A stretch of DNA of 64,000 bases from JAAYCI01 sp964370445 (GTDB lineage: Bacteria; Bacillota; Clostridia; Oscillospirales; Ruminococcaceae): positions 1 through 64,000 of the forward strand of contig CAYJJK010000003.1 in NCBI GenBank assembly GCA_964370445.1, in the 5' to 3' direction. The translations under genes and the position numbers were made by a program. The notes below the pieces were generated by a model. That model was not told where the DNA came from and ran no database searches. It saw only the letters and a list, made by a program, of their open reading frames with translations. The first letter of the stretch is position 1, and every line of letters begins with the position of its first letter. This document shows positions 23,863-32,190 of this stretch, piece by piece.

Positions 23863-24834
23863 ATGAATATAAAAAAAGCCTCTAAAATTTGGAAAGTTTT
23901 CGCAACTTTATTTTTTATCCTTTATGTCACATTTACGCTATTCAGTAGGTTTGTTATGCCTCAAAATGTTGTAACATTGGATGAAAGCTATTTGAACACA
24001 GAAAACAGAGACCAAGAAACGACAAGCAACCATGTTGAAAATGATGCTGCTGTAAGCCGTGCTGAAGTAAATTTTGGCACACAGCAAAGTGTAAGCCAGC
24101 CTGTTATCACAGAAACCAGCTATGCCGACGAAAATATACAAATTACGATTGATACGATTAGAGAGTTTGATACAGACATTTATATTGCTGAAGTAGTCGT
24201 AGCGGACAGCTCATATTTAAAAACAGGGCTGGCTGAAAATTCTTTTGGCACAAATGTTACAGAGAAAACGTCTGTAATCGCTGAAGAAAACAGCGCGATA
24301 CTTTCCATTAATGGAGATTACTATGGGTTTAGGGATGATGGCTATGTGATGCGAAACGGGTACTTATACCGCGATATAATGGCAGAAGGCGGCAACGAAG
24401 ATTTAGTAATATACGAAAATGGAAATATGGAGATCATTAACGAAAGCGATATCTCGGCGCAAGAACTTGAAACGAATGGTGCTGTGCAAATTTTTTCTTT
24501 TGGCCCAGGGCTTATCTCAGGCGGCGAAATCGTAGTTGATGAGAACAGCCAAGTGGAGCGTGAAGACCAAAGCAACCCACGAACAGCGATTGCGATGATA
24601 GAAGAAAACCACTATATTTTTATGGTGGCAGATGGCCGCACAAGCCAAAGTGAGGGGTTATCGCTTGAAGAGATGGCAATCGTTTTAAGCTCATATGGCT
24701 GCGAAACAGCTTACAATTTAGACGGTGGCGGGTCTGCTACCATGGTATTTATGGGCGAGCTGATAAACAATCCTACAACAAACGGAAGAGATATAAAAGA
24801 AAGGAGTGTGAGTGATATTGTCTACATTGGATAG
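23863..24834 (+). CDS. Membrane-anchored phosphodiester glycosidase (NAGPA) domain protein
   Basis: A 323-residue protein with one N-terminal membrane segment (about residues 8-30), a polar linker and a NAGPA domain from about residue 90. The diagnostic NLDGGGSATM is present, as are SINGDYYGF and RTAIAM. Family members cleave sugar-phosphodiester bonds, such as GlcNAc-1-phosphodiester or phosphodiester-linked glycans. The start ATG 23863 begins 7 bp after the DUF4956 stop, although the ribosome site is weak. Acting outside the cell, it could trim a phosphodiester polymer such as a teichoic-acid-like glycan. Confidence 0.85.
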   Translation: MNIKKASKIWKVFATLFFILYVTFTLFSRFVMPQNVVTLDESYLNTENRDQETTSNHVENDAAVSRAEVNFGTQQSVSQPVITETSYADENIQITIDTIREFDTDIYIAEVVVADSSYLKTGLAENSFGTNVTEKTSVIAEENSAILSINGDYYGFRDDGYVMRNGYLYRDIMAEGGNEDLVIYENGNMEIINESDISAQELETNGAVQIFSFGPGLISGGEIVVDENSQVEREDQSNPRTAIAMIEENHYIFMVADGRTSQSEGLSLEEMAIVLSSYGCETAYNLDGGGSATMVFMGELINNPTTNGRDIKERSVSDIVYIG

Positions 24835-25216
24835 CAAAAAACAGGTGCGGGAATTTTATTTTCGAAACCGAGTAAAACCTTATCTTGGTATAACACTATT
24901 TTGTGCTTTGTTCTCTTGTGTATATTCTTTCTTTTCCCATGGGGTAACCTCTCCGTCGATGAGCTATCTGTTTTTATACCCGTTGATTTTGGGCGTTGTA
25001 GCCGGTGTATTATGTATGAAATTCAAAAAAACCATTCCCCATCATTTTTTTGCTACTCATTTTTACCACACGGGTGTCGCTGCCTTAGCATTAAGTTCTA
25101 TGCTTCGTGGAATTTTTGAAATTGCAGGAACTGCATCTGTGTATCAAACTGTTTTGATGGTGATAGGCATTTTGTCTATAGCCTGTGGGGTGGTAGCATT
25201 TATAATTAAAAAATAA
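24812..25216 (+). CDS. Small membrane protein, unknown function
   Basis: A 134-residue protein with four predicted membrane segments (for example LFCALFSCVYSFFS, YPLILGVVAGVLCM, GVAALALSSMLRGIF, VLMVIGILSIACGVV) and a short basic N-terminus. The start is GTG 24812 with AAGGAG just upstream, which overlaps the NAGPA gene by 23 bp. A TTG at 24818 is an alternative. I recognise no family. The tight overlap puts it in the same operon. Confidence 0.75.
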   Translation: MILSTLDSKKQVREFYFRNRVKPYLGITLFCALFSCVYSFFSHGVTSPSMSYLFLYPLILGVVAGVLCMKFKKTIPHHFFATHFYHTGVAALALSSMLRGIFEIAGTASVYQTVLMVIGILSIACGVVAFIIKK

Positions 25217-25239
25217 AACTCATGAGGTATATAATATAT

Positions 25240-26685
25240 ATGAGAAAACATACGATGATTGCTGTGATAATTGCACTGCTGATTTTTACCGGCTGTGGAA
25301 AAACGGGCACGAGCACTGCCGGCAGCGGTGTTGACATAGATCAAACATCACTTGCAGAAGCCAGCCGGTCTATCGCTTCGGAAGTAGAATTTCCCGATAC
25401 ATCTTTTGCAGATGATGCAGGAAGTGACTTAGCACCCATGAGTGGAGAAGATGTTTCCATCACCGAAAGTGGAACATACAAGTTTTCCGGCGATTATCGC
25501 AGTATAACAGTAAATGTGAACAAAGACATCGATGAAGGTGCAGTGTATCTTATTTTGAATAATGCACATATAAGCAACGAAACCTCTACACCCATCAACA
25601 TCATTGAAGCGCAGGATATTGTAATCATTTTACAAGCCGAAAACACCGTTACTCAAGGCGAAATAGTGACCACGGATGAAGAGTTTCCCTCGGCAGCGAT
25701 TTATTCAAAAGCAGACACCGTTATTACGGGTAGCGGAAGCCTTACCGTTAGCACTTCCTATAACGACGGCATAAACAGCCGGGACGATTTAATTATTGAA
25801 GGTGGAACGATTATTGTAAATGCTGTTGAAGACGGTATAGTGGGAAAAGATTTGCTGGTTATTCGTGAAAGCAACATAACTGTGGTAGCAGGAAAAGATG
25901 GACTTAAAACTTCTAACACCGAAGATGCCGACAAAGGAAATTTGCTTATCATAAGCGGTGATTTTAATATCACAGCGCAAAATGACGGTATAAGTTCAGA
26001 ACAAAATCTTCAAATAGATGATGGATATTTCAGCATCATATCAGGTGGTGGGTTTGAAGATGTCTTAAATGAAATCACCCGTGGAGAAGGCTCTGCAGGT
26101 ATTGTGCAGCCAAGTAGCCTACTTGAAGAAAGTATGAAAGGCCTTAAAGGCTTAAATCTTGTGTTAAACGGCGGTGAATTTAATATTTCCTCTTATGAAG
26201 ATGCCATTCATGCCAATAACAACTTAACGGTAAATGGCGGAATTTATACAATAATTTCAGGTGACGATGCACTTCATGCCGATATTGACCTTATAATAAA
26301 TGAGATTGATTTAATAGTAGAAAACGCATATGAAGGCCTTGAAGGAGAAACAGTTACAATAAACGGGGGCAGTATTTCAATAAATGTGCTGGACGATGCA
26401 ATTAACGCAAGCAGTGAAACCGGACATGTAACAATTACCGATGGAACAATTTCGCTTAAATCTATGGGCGATGGAATTGACTCGAATGGAGATTTAACCA
26501 TAGAAGGTGGGACGATTGTAATAGAAGTGAACGCACTTTATTCAGGTGGAGACAGTGAGCTTGATGTTACCGGTGCGTATAATATTTCGGGAGGAAGCAT
26601 TGTAGACGAAAATGGAAACAGCGTAGAACCCACAGCTCAGGGTGGCGCCGGCGGTGGCGGCAACCCCGGCAGAAGACCGGTTTAA
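25240..26685 (+). CDS. Secreted Cthe_2159-like beta-helix lipoprotein (copy 2)
   Basis: A 481-residue paralogue of the protein at 15177-16826. The signal peptide ends in lipobox FTGC. The beta-helix has the same repeat signatures, with shared stretches such as ITVNVNKDIDEGAVYL and DGINSRDDLIIEGG. The Met/Gly-rich and acidic inserts of copy 1 are reduced to a short segment, and the C-terminus is Gly-rich. TGAGG favours ATG 25240, although an in-frame ATG exists at 25222. A strong terminator follows. Confidence 0.86.
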   Translation: MRKHTMIAVIIALLIFTGCGKTGTSTAGSGVDIDQTSLAEASRSIASEVEFPDTSFADDAGSDLAPMSGEDVSITESGTYKFSGDYRSITVNVNKDIDEGAVYLILNNAHISNETSTPINIIEAQDIVIILQAENTVTQGEIVTTDEEFPSAAIYSKADTVITGSGSLTVSTSYNDGINSRDDLIIEGGTIIVNAVEDGIVGKDLLVIRESNITVVAGKDGLKTSNTEDADKGNLLIISGDFNITAQNDGISSEQNLQIDDGYFSIISGGGFEDVLNEITRGEGSAGIVQPSSLLEESMKGLKGLNLVLNGGEFNISSYEDAIHANNNLTVNGGIYTIISGDDALHADIDLIINEIDLIVENAYEGLEGETVTINGGSISINVLDDAINASSETGHVTITDGTISLKSMGDGIDSNGDLTIEGGTIVIEVNALYSGGDSELDVTGAYNISGGSIVDENGNSVEPTAQGGAGGGGNPGRRPV

Positions 26686-26722
26686 TAATACAGCTTGGAT
26701 ATAGCTTTAAAGCAATAGGCCT

Positions 26723-26767
26723 AATAAAAAAGAAACTTGTATGTTTACAAGTTTCTTTTTTTATTAG
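26723..26767 (+). terminator. Strong Rho-independent terminator
   Basis: A stem of about 19 bp (AAGAAACTTGTA at 26730-26741 with TACAAGTTTCTT at 26746-26757, extended by A-T pairs) has a 4-base loop and a T-run. It is nearly symmetric and probably works in both directions. Confidence 0.92.
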
Positions 26768-27020
26768 TATATAACTTTATCTTTTAGCATTATTTGCATG
26801 AATGCTTTGGAAAATGGGTAAAATTTGATATTAGAAATTCTAAATGGCAGTTGTAGAGCACAAAACGCAATTTTTAGGCGACCACTTCAGCACAGGCCAG
26901 AGCATGTGAAAAGTTATTTAAGAGCAAGAGGTGCGCGCTATACTGGTTGGGTGAATTCCGGCATATTACATCGACAAACCGTTGATTTCTCAAAAAATAT
27001 GTTATGCGAAGCACAAGGTT
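26768..27020. other. Intergenic region downstream of two convergent genes
   Basis: About 250 bp between the terminator of the beta-helix operon and the end of the minus-strand PucR-type gene. No gene or structure is recognisable. Confidence 0.5.
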
Positions 27021-28667
27021 TTACTTCTTTGCAGTGCTGGGTGGACTAGGCGGCAAAGCTGCGGAGGAATCATAAATAGAGGTATACACTTTCAATGCCA
27101 GCTCAATTCTAAATCGGTCAGAATGGTTTGCAAAGTCCACATCCAACAACTGCGATAACTTTTGATACCGATACTTCATTGTGTTGTAGTGGATGTACAA
27201 TTGACGAGCTGCTTCTTTTAAATTCCAATTACACTCCATTAGACAAATTAACGTGGGGATATAATAATCTTCTCCACTTTTCTTCTTGCACAAAACGCCA
27301 CTGAGGCAAGAAAAACAAAACTCCTTTGCCTCAGAATTGGATGCAATGAGAGAGAGCAAGGTGTATAAACTTACCTGCCCCACAAAATGAACCTGGTTAT
27401 TTTTATTTAGATTTTTACAAATCGTCAAATATTCTTTTGCCTCATGGTAACTTTCGTGCATATCCTGCACATTGTGACGCCAACTTCCAACAGAGATGGT
27501 AACCGTGGAGTTTGTTTTCATCTGCACCTGTTCTACTATTTTACAAAGTAAGGTTTTTAATAGGTCTGTTTTGTCACTGAGTTCGGCTTGGATGGGAACA
27601 ATGCTGATGATATGGTCACTTTTTTTACTGTGTAAGATGTTGCCAGGATAGTAATGTAGGTTTGATTTTACAATGGATAAAATTTTCTCCATTTGAACAT
27701 CCGGCTCTACCGGCTCTGTGTTTTGAGAAGATGTGACATAATGCATTTTCAACGAGTCAGCATCAATCACAATTACAAATCCGCCTCTTTCGAAGTTTAT
27801 GTCAAAGGATTTTGCACGATGTAAGCCCTCTTCACGTGAAAGGATGTTGTTGGAAATCAAATCGTAAATAAATTCATCGCAATATTTTTCTTCCACTTTT
27901 TCTTTTGCAGAAAGGCGTTGCTGAGCCAAAATCAACACGGTTGCGGCATGGGCAACCGCCACCATAATTTGCCAATCTTTTGGTTTTTTATACAATACTA
28001 AATTTGAAAATGTAACCTTGCCGAATTTAAGAGGATAAAGGAAAAACTTATCATGTATTTTCTTGTAAAGTTCGGGGGAGGAAAGATGGCGTTTCAAGTC
28101 ATCTTCCAGCCGTTGACAATCGCCAACGGCCAATAAAGACCCGGATATTTCGTCAAATAAAACCACGGGCTCGTTAATAATCTCTTGCAACACAAGCAAG
28201 ATTTCTTCGGGGCCTTTTCCCGCAATCACAAGGTCGGTAAATTGGTTATGTGTTTTTTCAGAAAAAGAAAGCACTTTATTTTGTTCGTTGATGATATTTG
28301 CCAAAATGGGATTAATGATGTCCACAAAAGGAAAGGATTGTGGGATGTCTAGCAAGGGAAACTGCAATTCATTGGCAAGCTGAATGGTTTCGTCATCAAA
28401 GTGATGCAAATAGCGCTGTACTTTCACAGCCAAAGCGCAAACACCGGACTTGTACAGTTTGCGTATCAGCTCTGAAATGGGGATATCCAACTCCAGCATT
28501 ACATAACCGGAAGTGATAAGCAGCTCGCCACCTCGCATCCAACGATGAATATCAGGGGCATCCATCACACTTACCAACTTAATTTCTCGCTCTAAGCCGC
28601 CTGCTCCTGCAATGAGGCGGAAATCAGAAAACTCTTTCATCTCTAGCATGGTTTTAATGCTTAGCAC
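27021..28667 (-). CDS. PucR-family transcriptional regulator
   Basis: A 548-residue regulator. The N-terminal PucR domain (about 1-125, KTMLEMKEFSDFRLIAGAGG and GGELLITSG) precedes a central region. The C-terminal helix-turn-helix of the PucR/CdaR type lies near residues 490-535 (LMECNWNLKEAARQLYIHYN, then TMKYRYQKLSQLL). The founding member controls purine and ureide catabolism in Bacillus. The start is GTG 28667 with AGAGG 7 bases upstream. The frame is open further upstream without a ribosome site. It is divergent from the catabolic run starting at 29175, so it is the natural activator or repressor of those genes. Confidence 0.93.
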   Translation of the reverse strand: MLSIKTMLEMKEFSDFRLIAGAGGLEREIKLVSVMDAPDIHRWMRGGELLITSGYVMLELDIPISELIRKLYKSGVCALAVKVQRYLHHFDDETIQLANELQFPLLDIPQSFPFVDIINPILANIINEQNKVLSFSEKTHNQFTDLVIAGKGPEEILLVLQEIINEPVVLFDEISGSLLAVGDCQRLEDDLKRHLSSPELYKKIHDKFFLYPLKFGKVTFSNLVLYKKPKDWQIMVAVAHAATVLILAQQRLSAKEKVEEKYCDEFIYDLISNNILSREEGLHRAKSFDINFERGGFVIVIDADSLKMHYVTSSQNTEPVEPDVQMEKILSIVKSNLHYYPGNILHSKKSDHIISIVPIQAELSDKTDLLKTLLCKIVEQVQMKTNSTVTISVGSWRHNVQDMHESYHEAKEYLTICKNLNKNNQVHFVGQVSLYTLLSLIASNSEAKEFCFSCLSGVLCKKKSGEDYYIPTLICLMECNWNLKEAARQLYIHYNTMKYRYQKLSQLLDVDFANHSDRFRIELALKVYTSIYDSSAALPPSPPSTAKK

Positions 28668-28724
28668 AATCACACCTCTTTCTTCCAATGTGCATGGTAG
28701 GAGATAAGCAATACAATAAGCCTT

Positions 28725-28754
28725 ACTATAGTATAAAGTGTAAACGTAGGTCAA
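28725..28754 (-). promoter_or_regulatory. Promoter of the PucR-type gene
   Basis: On the minus strand, TTGACC (28754-28749) and TATAGT (28730-28725) are separated by 18 bp. Transcription would begin about 50 bases before the GTG start. Confidence 0.6.
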
Positions 28755-29174
28755 GCGAAAAAACGCTGGCTTTTAAATAAAATTTCACATAAATGATGGA
28801 GCAACAAAAAGTATTGTGCAAAATGCTAAAAATACTAAATTTTCAAAAGGGGGTGAGAGTATACCAAATGGGCGCCGCGACAGCCCTTGTAGCACCATCA
28901 AAATGATGTAATGTGCCAATATTGGCGACAAAAATACTGCCGTTTTCATCAATAAGTATAAAGGAATAATCTTTAAATTGTATATTTATGCCAATGAAAG
29001 TGTAGAAAAACTGTCTCTGTGGGACATAGAAATATATATATCGTTTTGTTAAAATAATCACGTGGAACGAATTGGATGTTTTTTTTAAAAAATAAGGCTA
29101 ATTTTTAGGCAAAACAAACAAAAACAACCCTCGATTATTGTGGGAATTCACTTTAGGAAGATGGAGGAAACAAA
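28755..29174. other. Divergent intergenic region of the catabolic island
   Basis: About 420 bp, mostly AT-rich. It must hold the promoter for the plus-strand catabolic genes and the binding sites of the PucR-type protein, but I cannot point to a clear -35/-10 pair. A 72-codon minus-strand frame (28843-29061) has no ribosome site and no recognisable product. Confidence 0.5.
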
Positions 29175-30155
29175 ATGAGCAATGCAATAAACAAGGAAAA
29201 GATGCTGGACATTTATTCTCGAATGATACGCATCCGCAAGTTTGAAGAGAAAGCGGGCGCCATTTTTGCACAAGGCCAACTGTCTGGTTTTTTGCACCTG
29301 TATGTAGGTGAGGAAGCTGTAGGTGCTGGTGTATGTGCAGCTTTGCGTGAGGATGACTATATTGTAAGCACACACCGCGGTCATGGGCACCTAATTGCAA
29401 AAGGTGGAGACATTAATAAAATCATGGCAGAGTTGTTTGGCCGTGTGGGTGGATATTGCAAAGGCAAAGGCGGCTCTATGCATGTGGCCGATTTTTCAAA
29501 AGGGATGTTAGGTGCTTGCGGTATCGTGGGCGGGGGCATTCCCATTGCAACCGGCTCGGCCTTATCAAGCAAACTTCAAAAAAGTGATCGCGTATCGGTT
29601 AGTTTTTTTGGAGACGGCGCCTCGAACGAAGGCAGTTTCCATGAATCCATCAACTTTGCTTCTGTTTTGAATTTGCCGGTTATCTTTCTAGTGGAAAACA
29701 ATGGATATGGCGAATTTACCCCACAGCAAGGTGCTATGCGGATTAAAGACATCGCCGATAGAGCTGCAAGCTACGGAATCCCGGGTGTGATTGTAGACGG
29801 GCTGGATGCAGTGGCTGTGTACGAAACAACAAAAGAATGGGTAGAAAAATTACGAAATGGTGGCGGTCCTGTTCTTATTGAGGCAAAAACACACCGAAAA
29901 AGTGGTCACTCGGAAGGGGAGGTTGCCTTCTTAGACAACCAGCCATATCGGATACCGGAAGAGGAAAAAATTGCAAAAGAGACAGACTGCATCGATATTA
30001 TGCGCGAGCACATTTTGCAAGCTGGTGCTGCCACAGAAGAGGAATTGGATGCAATAGATGAGGCCGCTGTAAAAGAAGTGGAATTGTCGGTAGAATTGGC
30101 AAAAGAAAGCCCATTGCCCACAGAGGCCGATTTGTTTACCGATACTTGGGCATAA
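29175..30155 (+). CDS. TPP-dependent dehydrogenase E1 alpha subunit (acetoin/2-oxo acid type)
   Basis: A 326-residue E1 alpha subunit. The TPP motif is intact: GDGASNEGSFHE to VENNGYGEFTP. The substrate-loop region RGHGHLIAKGG and the phosphorylation-loop GKGGSMHVAD are typical of AcoA/PdhA-type enzymes. It decarboxylates a 2-oxo acid or cleaves acetoin, and passes the acyl group to E2. GGAGG precedes the ATG. The E1 beta and E2 genes follow. It opens the catabolic run controlled by the PucR-type regulator. The true substrate in this setting is unknown. Confidence 0.93.
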   Translation: MSNAINKEKMLDIYSRMIRIRKFEEKAGAIFAQGQLSGFLHLYVGEEAVGAGVCAALREDDYIVSTHRGHGHLIAKGGDINKIMAELFGRVGGYCKGKGGSMHVADFSKGMLGACGIVGGGIPIATGSALSSKLQKSDRVSVSFFGDGASNEGSFHESINFASVLNLPVIFLVENNGYGEFTPQQGAMRIKDIADRAASYGIPGVIVDGLDAVAVYETTKEWVEKLRNGGGPVLIEAKTHRKSGHSEGEVAFLDNQPYRIPEEEKIAKETDCIDIMREHILQAGAATEEELDAIDEAAVKEVELSVELAKESPLPTEADLFTDTWA

Positions 30156-30182
30156 GACGATAATTAACGGAGGTGAAATGTG

Positions 30183-31148
30183 ATGAAAAAATATTATATA
30201 AAAGCGATTCAAGAGGCGTTGTTTGAAGAGATGGAGCGTGATGAATCGGTATTTTTAATGGGAGAAGACGTGCGCATTGGTTGTTTTGCGGCAACACGAG
30301 GACTTTGCGAGCGCTTTGGTAAAGAGCGTGTGATTGACACACCCATCTCGGAATTAGCTGTTGCAGGTGCTGCAGTGGGTGCCGCGGTAACAGGAAGCCG
30401 CCCAATTGTAGACCTGATGTTTGGACAGTTTTTGCTGCTGGCGTATGACCAAGTGCTAAACCAGGCTGGTGCAATGCGCTATATGTTTGGCGGGCAAACA
30501 AATGTACCTCTTGTGTATCTGGTGCAAAACGGGACAGGACCATGTGTTGGACCGCATCACAGCAATTCTGTGCACCCATTGTTTATGAACATTCCCCTTG
30601 TAAAAGTGGTGATGCCAAGTAACCCCGCTGAAGCCAAAGGGCTTTTAAAAGCCGCTATCCGAGATGATAACCCTGTGGTATTCCTCAATCATACATCCAT
30701 TGGGGGCATGAAAGCAGAAGTGCCCGACGGCGAGTATGTGATTGAGCTTGGAAAAGGCGACATCAAGCGTGAAGGTAAAGATATCACAATTTGCGCTGTT
30801 GGAATCATGGTGAACATCTGCCTAAAGGCAGCGGCCGTTTTAGAAAAAGAAGGCATTGATGTGGAAGTGGTAGATTTACGCACACTAAAACCATGGGACA
30901 AAGAGCTTGTCATTTCCAGCACGAAAAAAACAGGGCGCTTTTTGGCCGTGGATGAGAGCTATCACACATGCGGTGCAGGCGCTGAATGGGTGGCTACTGT
31001 GTCGGAGGCTGCTTTTGGAGAGTTGAAAGTGCCTGCAGCACGTTTAAGTGGTAAAGAAATCCCCATTCCATTTAGCCCCCCATTGCAACAAATGTCTGTT
31101 CCCACAAAAGAGGATATTATTGAAAAAGTGCGTGAAATGATGAAATAG
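30183..31148 (+). CDS. TPP-dependent dehydrogenase E1 beta subunit
   Basis: A 321-residue E1 beta subunit (transketolase pyrimidine-binding and C-terminal domains). It shows FLMGEDVRIGCFAATRGL, DTPISELAVAGAAVGAA and DLMFGQFLLLAYDQVLNQ, as in AcoB/PdhB. With the alpha subunit it forms the alpha2beta2 E1 enzyme. GGAGG is best spaced for ATG 30183. An in-frame GTG lies 3 bases upstream. The gap to E1 alpha is 27 bp and to E2 is 15 bp. Confidence 0.93.
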   Translation: MKKYYIKAIQEALFEEMERDESVFLMGEDVRIGCFAATRGLCERFGKERVIDTPISELAVAGAAVGAAVTGSRPIVDLMFGQFLLLAYDQVLNQAGAMRYMFGGQTNVPLVYLVQNGTGPCVGPHHSNSVHPLFMNIPLVKVVMPSNPAEAKGLLKAAIRDDNPVVFLNHTSIGGMKAEVPDGEYVIELGKGDIKREGKDITICAVGIMVNICLKAAAVLEKEGIDVEVVDLRTLKPWDKELVISSTKKTGRFLAVDESYHTCGAGAEWVATVSEAAFGELKVPAARLSGKEIPIPFSPPLQQMSVPTKEDIIEKVREMMK

Positions 31149-31163
31149 AAAGGGTGTAACCAC

Positions 31164-32147
31164 ATGGCAAAAGTACCAGTTTATATGCCTAAATTTGGCA
31201 TGACAATGATGGAAGCAGAAATCATGGACGTATATGTGGAGAAAGGGCAAGCTGTTTCAAAAGGCGATGCACTGTTCTCTATAGAAACAGAAAAAACAAA
31301 TGTAGATATTGAAGCGCCTGAAGACGGCTTTGTATGCGATTTGCTTGTGGAGGAAGGCGATGTGGCTGAAGTGGGCAATGTGCTTGCACATATTGCCCAA
31401 ACAGAGGCCGAAATTGACGATGCCACAGAGCAAGAGCCTCAAGCGCCTGCTGTTGCAAAGGAACCACCGGCACCGCAGGTGGATGCTTGCAAAAGCCAGC
31501 CAATGAGCAAGATGAGAAAAATAATTGCAGACAAAATGAAAAGCAGCCTTCAGAACACAGCACAGCTTACGCATTTTCGCGAGGTATGCATGGAAGAGCT
31601 GGTCCGCTATAAAGGTGACAAAGAGGGCGTTTCTTACAATGATATTTTTGTAAAAGCATTTGCTTTAGCGGCCGCGCGTTACGAGAAAGCTTGCAATCAA
31701 CTGGTAAATGGTCAAATGGAGGTTTGCAAGCCGGATGATGTGGGTCTTGCAGTGGCATTGGATGACGGGTTGATTGTGCCAGCCATCCGTGGTGCAGCAA
31801 AAGGCAGCCTGCAAGACATTGCCAAAGAGCGTAAGCGCGTGGTAGCTGCAGCGCGTGCAGGCACACTTTCTGCAGAGGATACAGCCGGTTGTGTGGGCAC
31901 GGTAAGCAATTTGGGATTACAAGAAATTGATGGTTTTACTCCTATTTTGAACACACCGGAATCTGTGATTTTGGGCGTTGGCCGTATGATTGAAAAACCA
32001 TGGGTAAAAGACGGGGAAATCAAGATTCTTCCCATCACAACATTTAGCTTAACATTCGACCATCAAGTTCTAGATGGGTTGGATGCAGCAGAATTTTTGT
32101 CAACATTTTGCAATATCATTCAAAACCCATGCGAAATGGACGGATAA
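31164..32147 (+). CDS. Short dihydrolipoamide acyltransferase (E2) without E3-binding domain
   Basis: A 327-residue E2. The lipoyl domain covers residues 1-78, with the lipoylated Lys44 in IETEKTNVDIEA. A Pro/Glu/Ala linker (79-110) follows, then the catalytic acyltransferase domain, ending with DHQVLDG in place of the usual DHRxxDG. The linker leads straight into the catalytic domain at MSKMRKIIADKM. The peripheral subunit-binding domain that normally docks E3 is therefore absent, and no E3 gene is in the window. E3 must come from elsewhere, or the complex works differently. Confidence 0.9.
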   Translation: MAKVPVYMPKFGMTMMEAEIMDVYVEKGQAVSKGDALFSIETEKTNVDIEAPEDGFVCDLLVEEGDVAEVGNVLAHIAQTEAEIDDATEQEPQAPAVAKEPPAPQVDACKSQPMSKMRKIIADKMKSSLQNTAQLTHFREVCMEELVRYKGDKEGVSYNDIFVKAFALAAARYEKACNQLVNGQMEVCKPDDVGLAVALDDGLIVPAIRGAAKGSLQDIAKERKRVVAAARAGTLSAEDTAGCVGTVSNLGLQEIDGFTPILNTPESVILGVGRMIEKPWVKDGEIKILPITTFSLTFDHQVLDGLDAAEFLSTFCNIIQNPCEMDG

Positions 32148-32190
32148 CTTATGCCTATCTTAAATGTGAGCAAGGAGGTCTCAGGTTTCC

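Noticed and set aside
28843..29061. 72-codon minus-strand frame in the PucR/E1 divergent region
   Set aside because: A stretch reads like protein (ILIDENGSIFVANIG), but there is no ribosome site, it lies where promoters must be, and I know no matching family.
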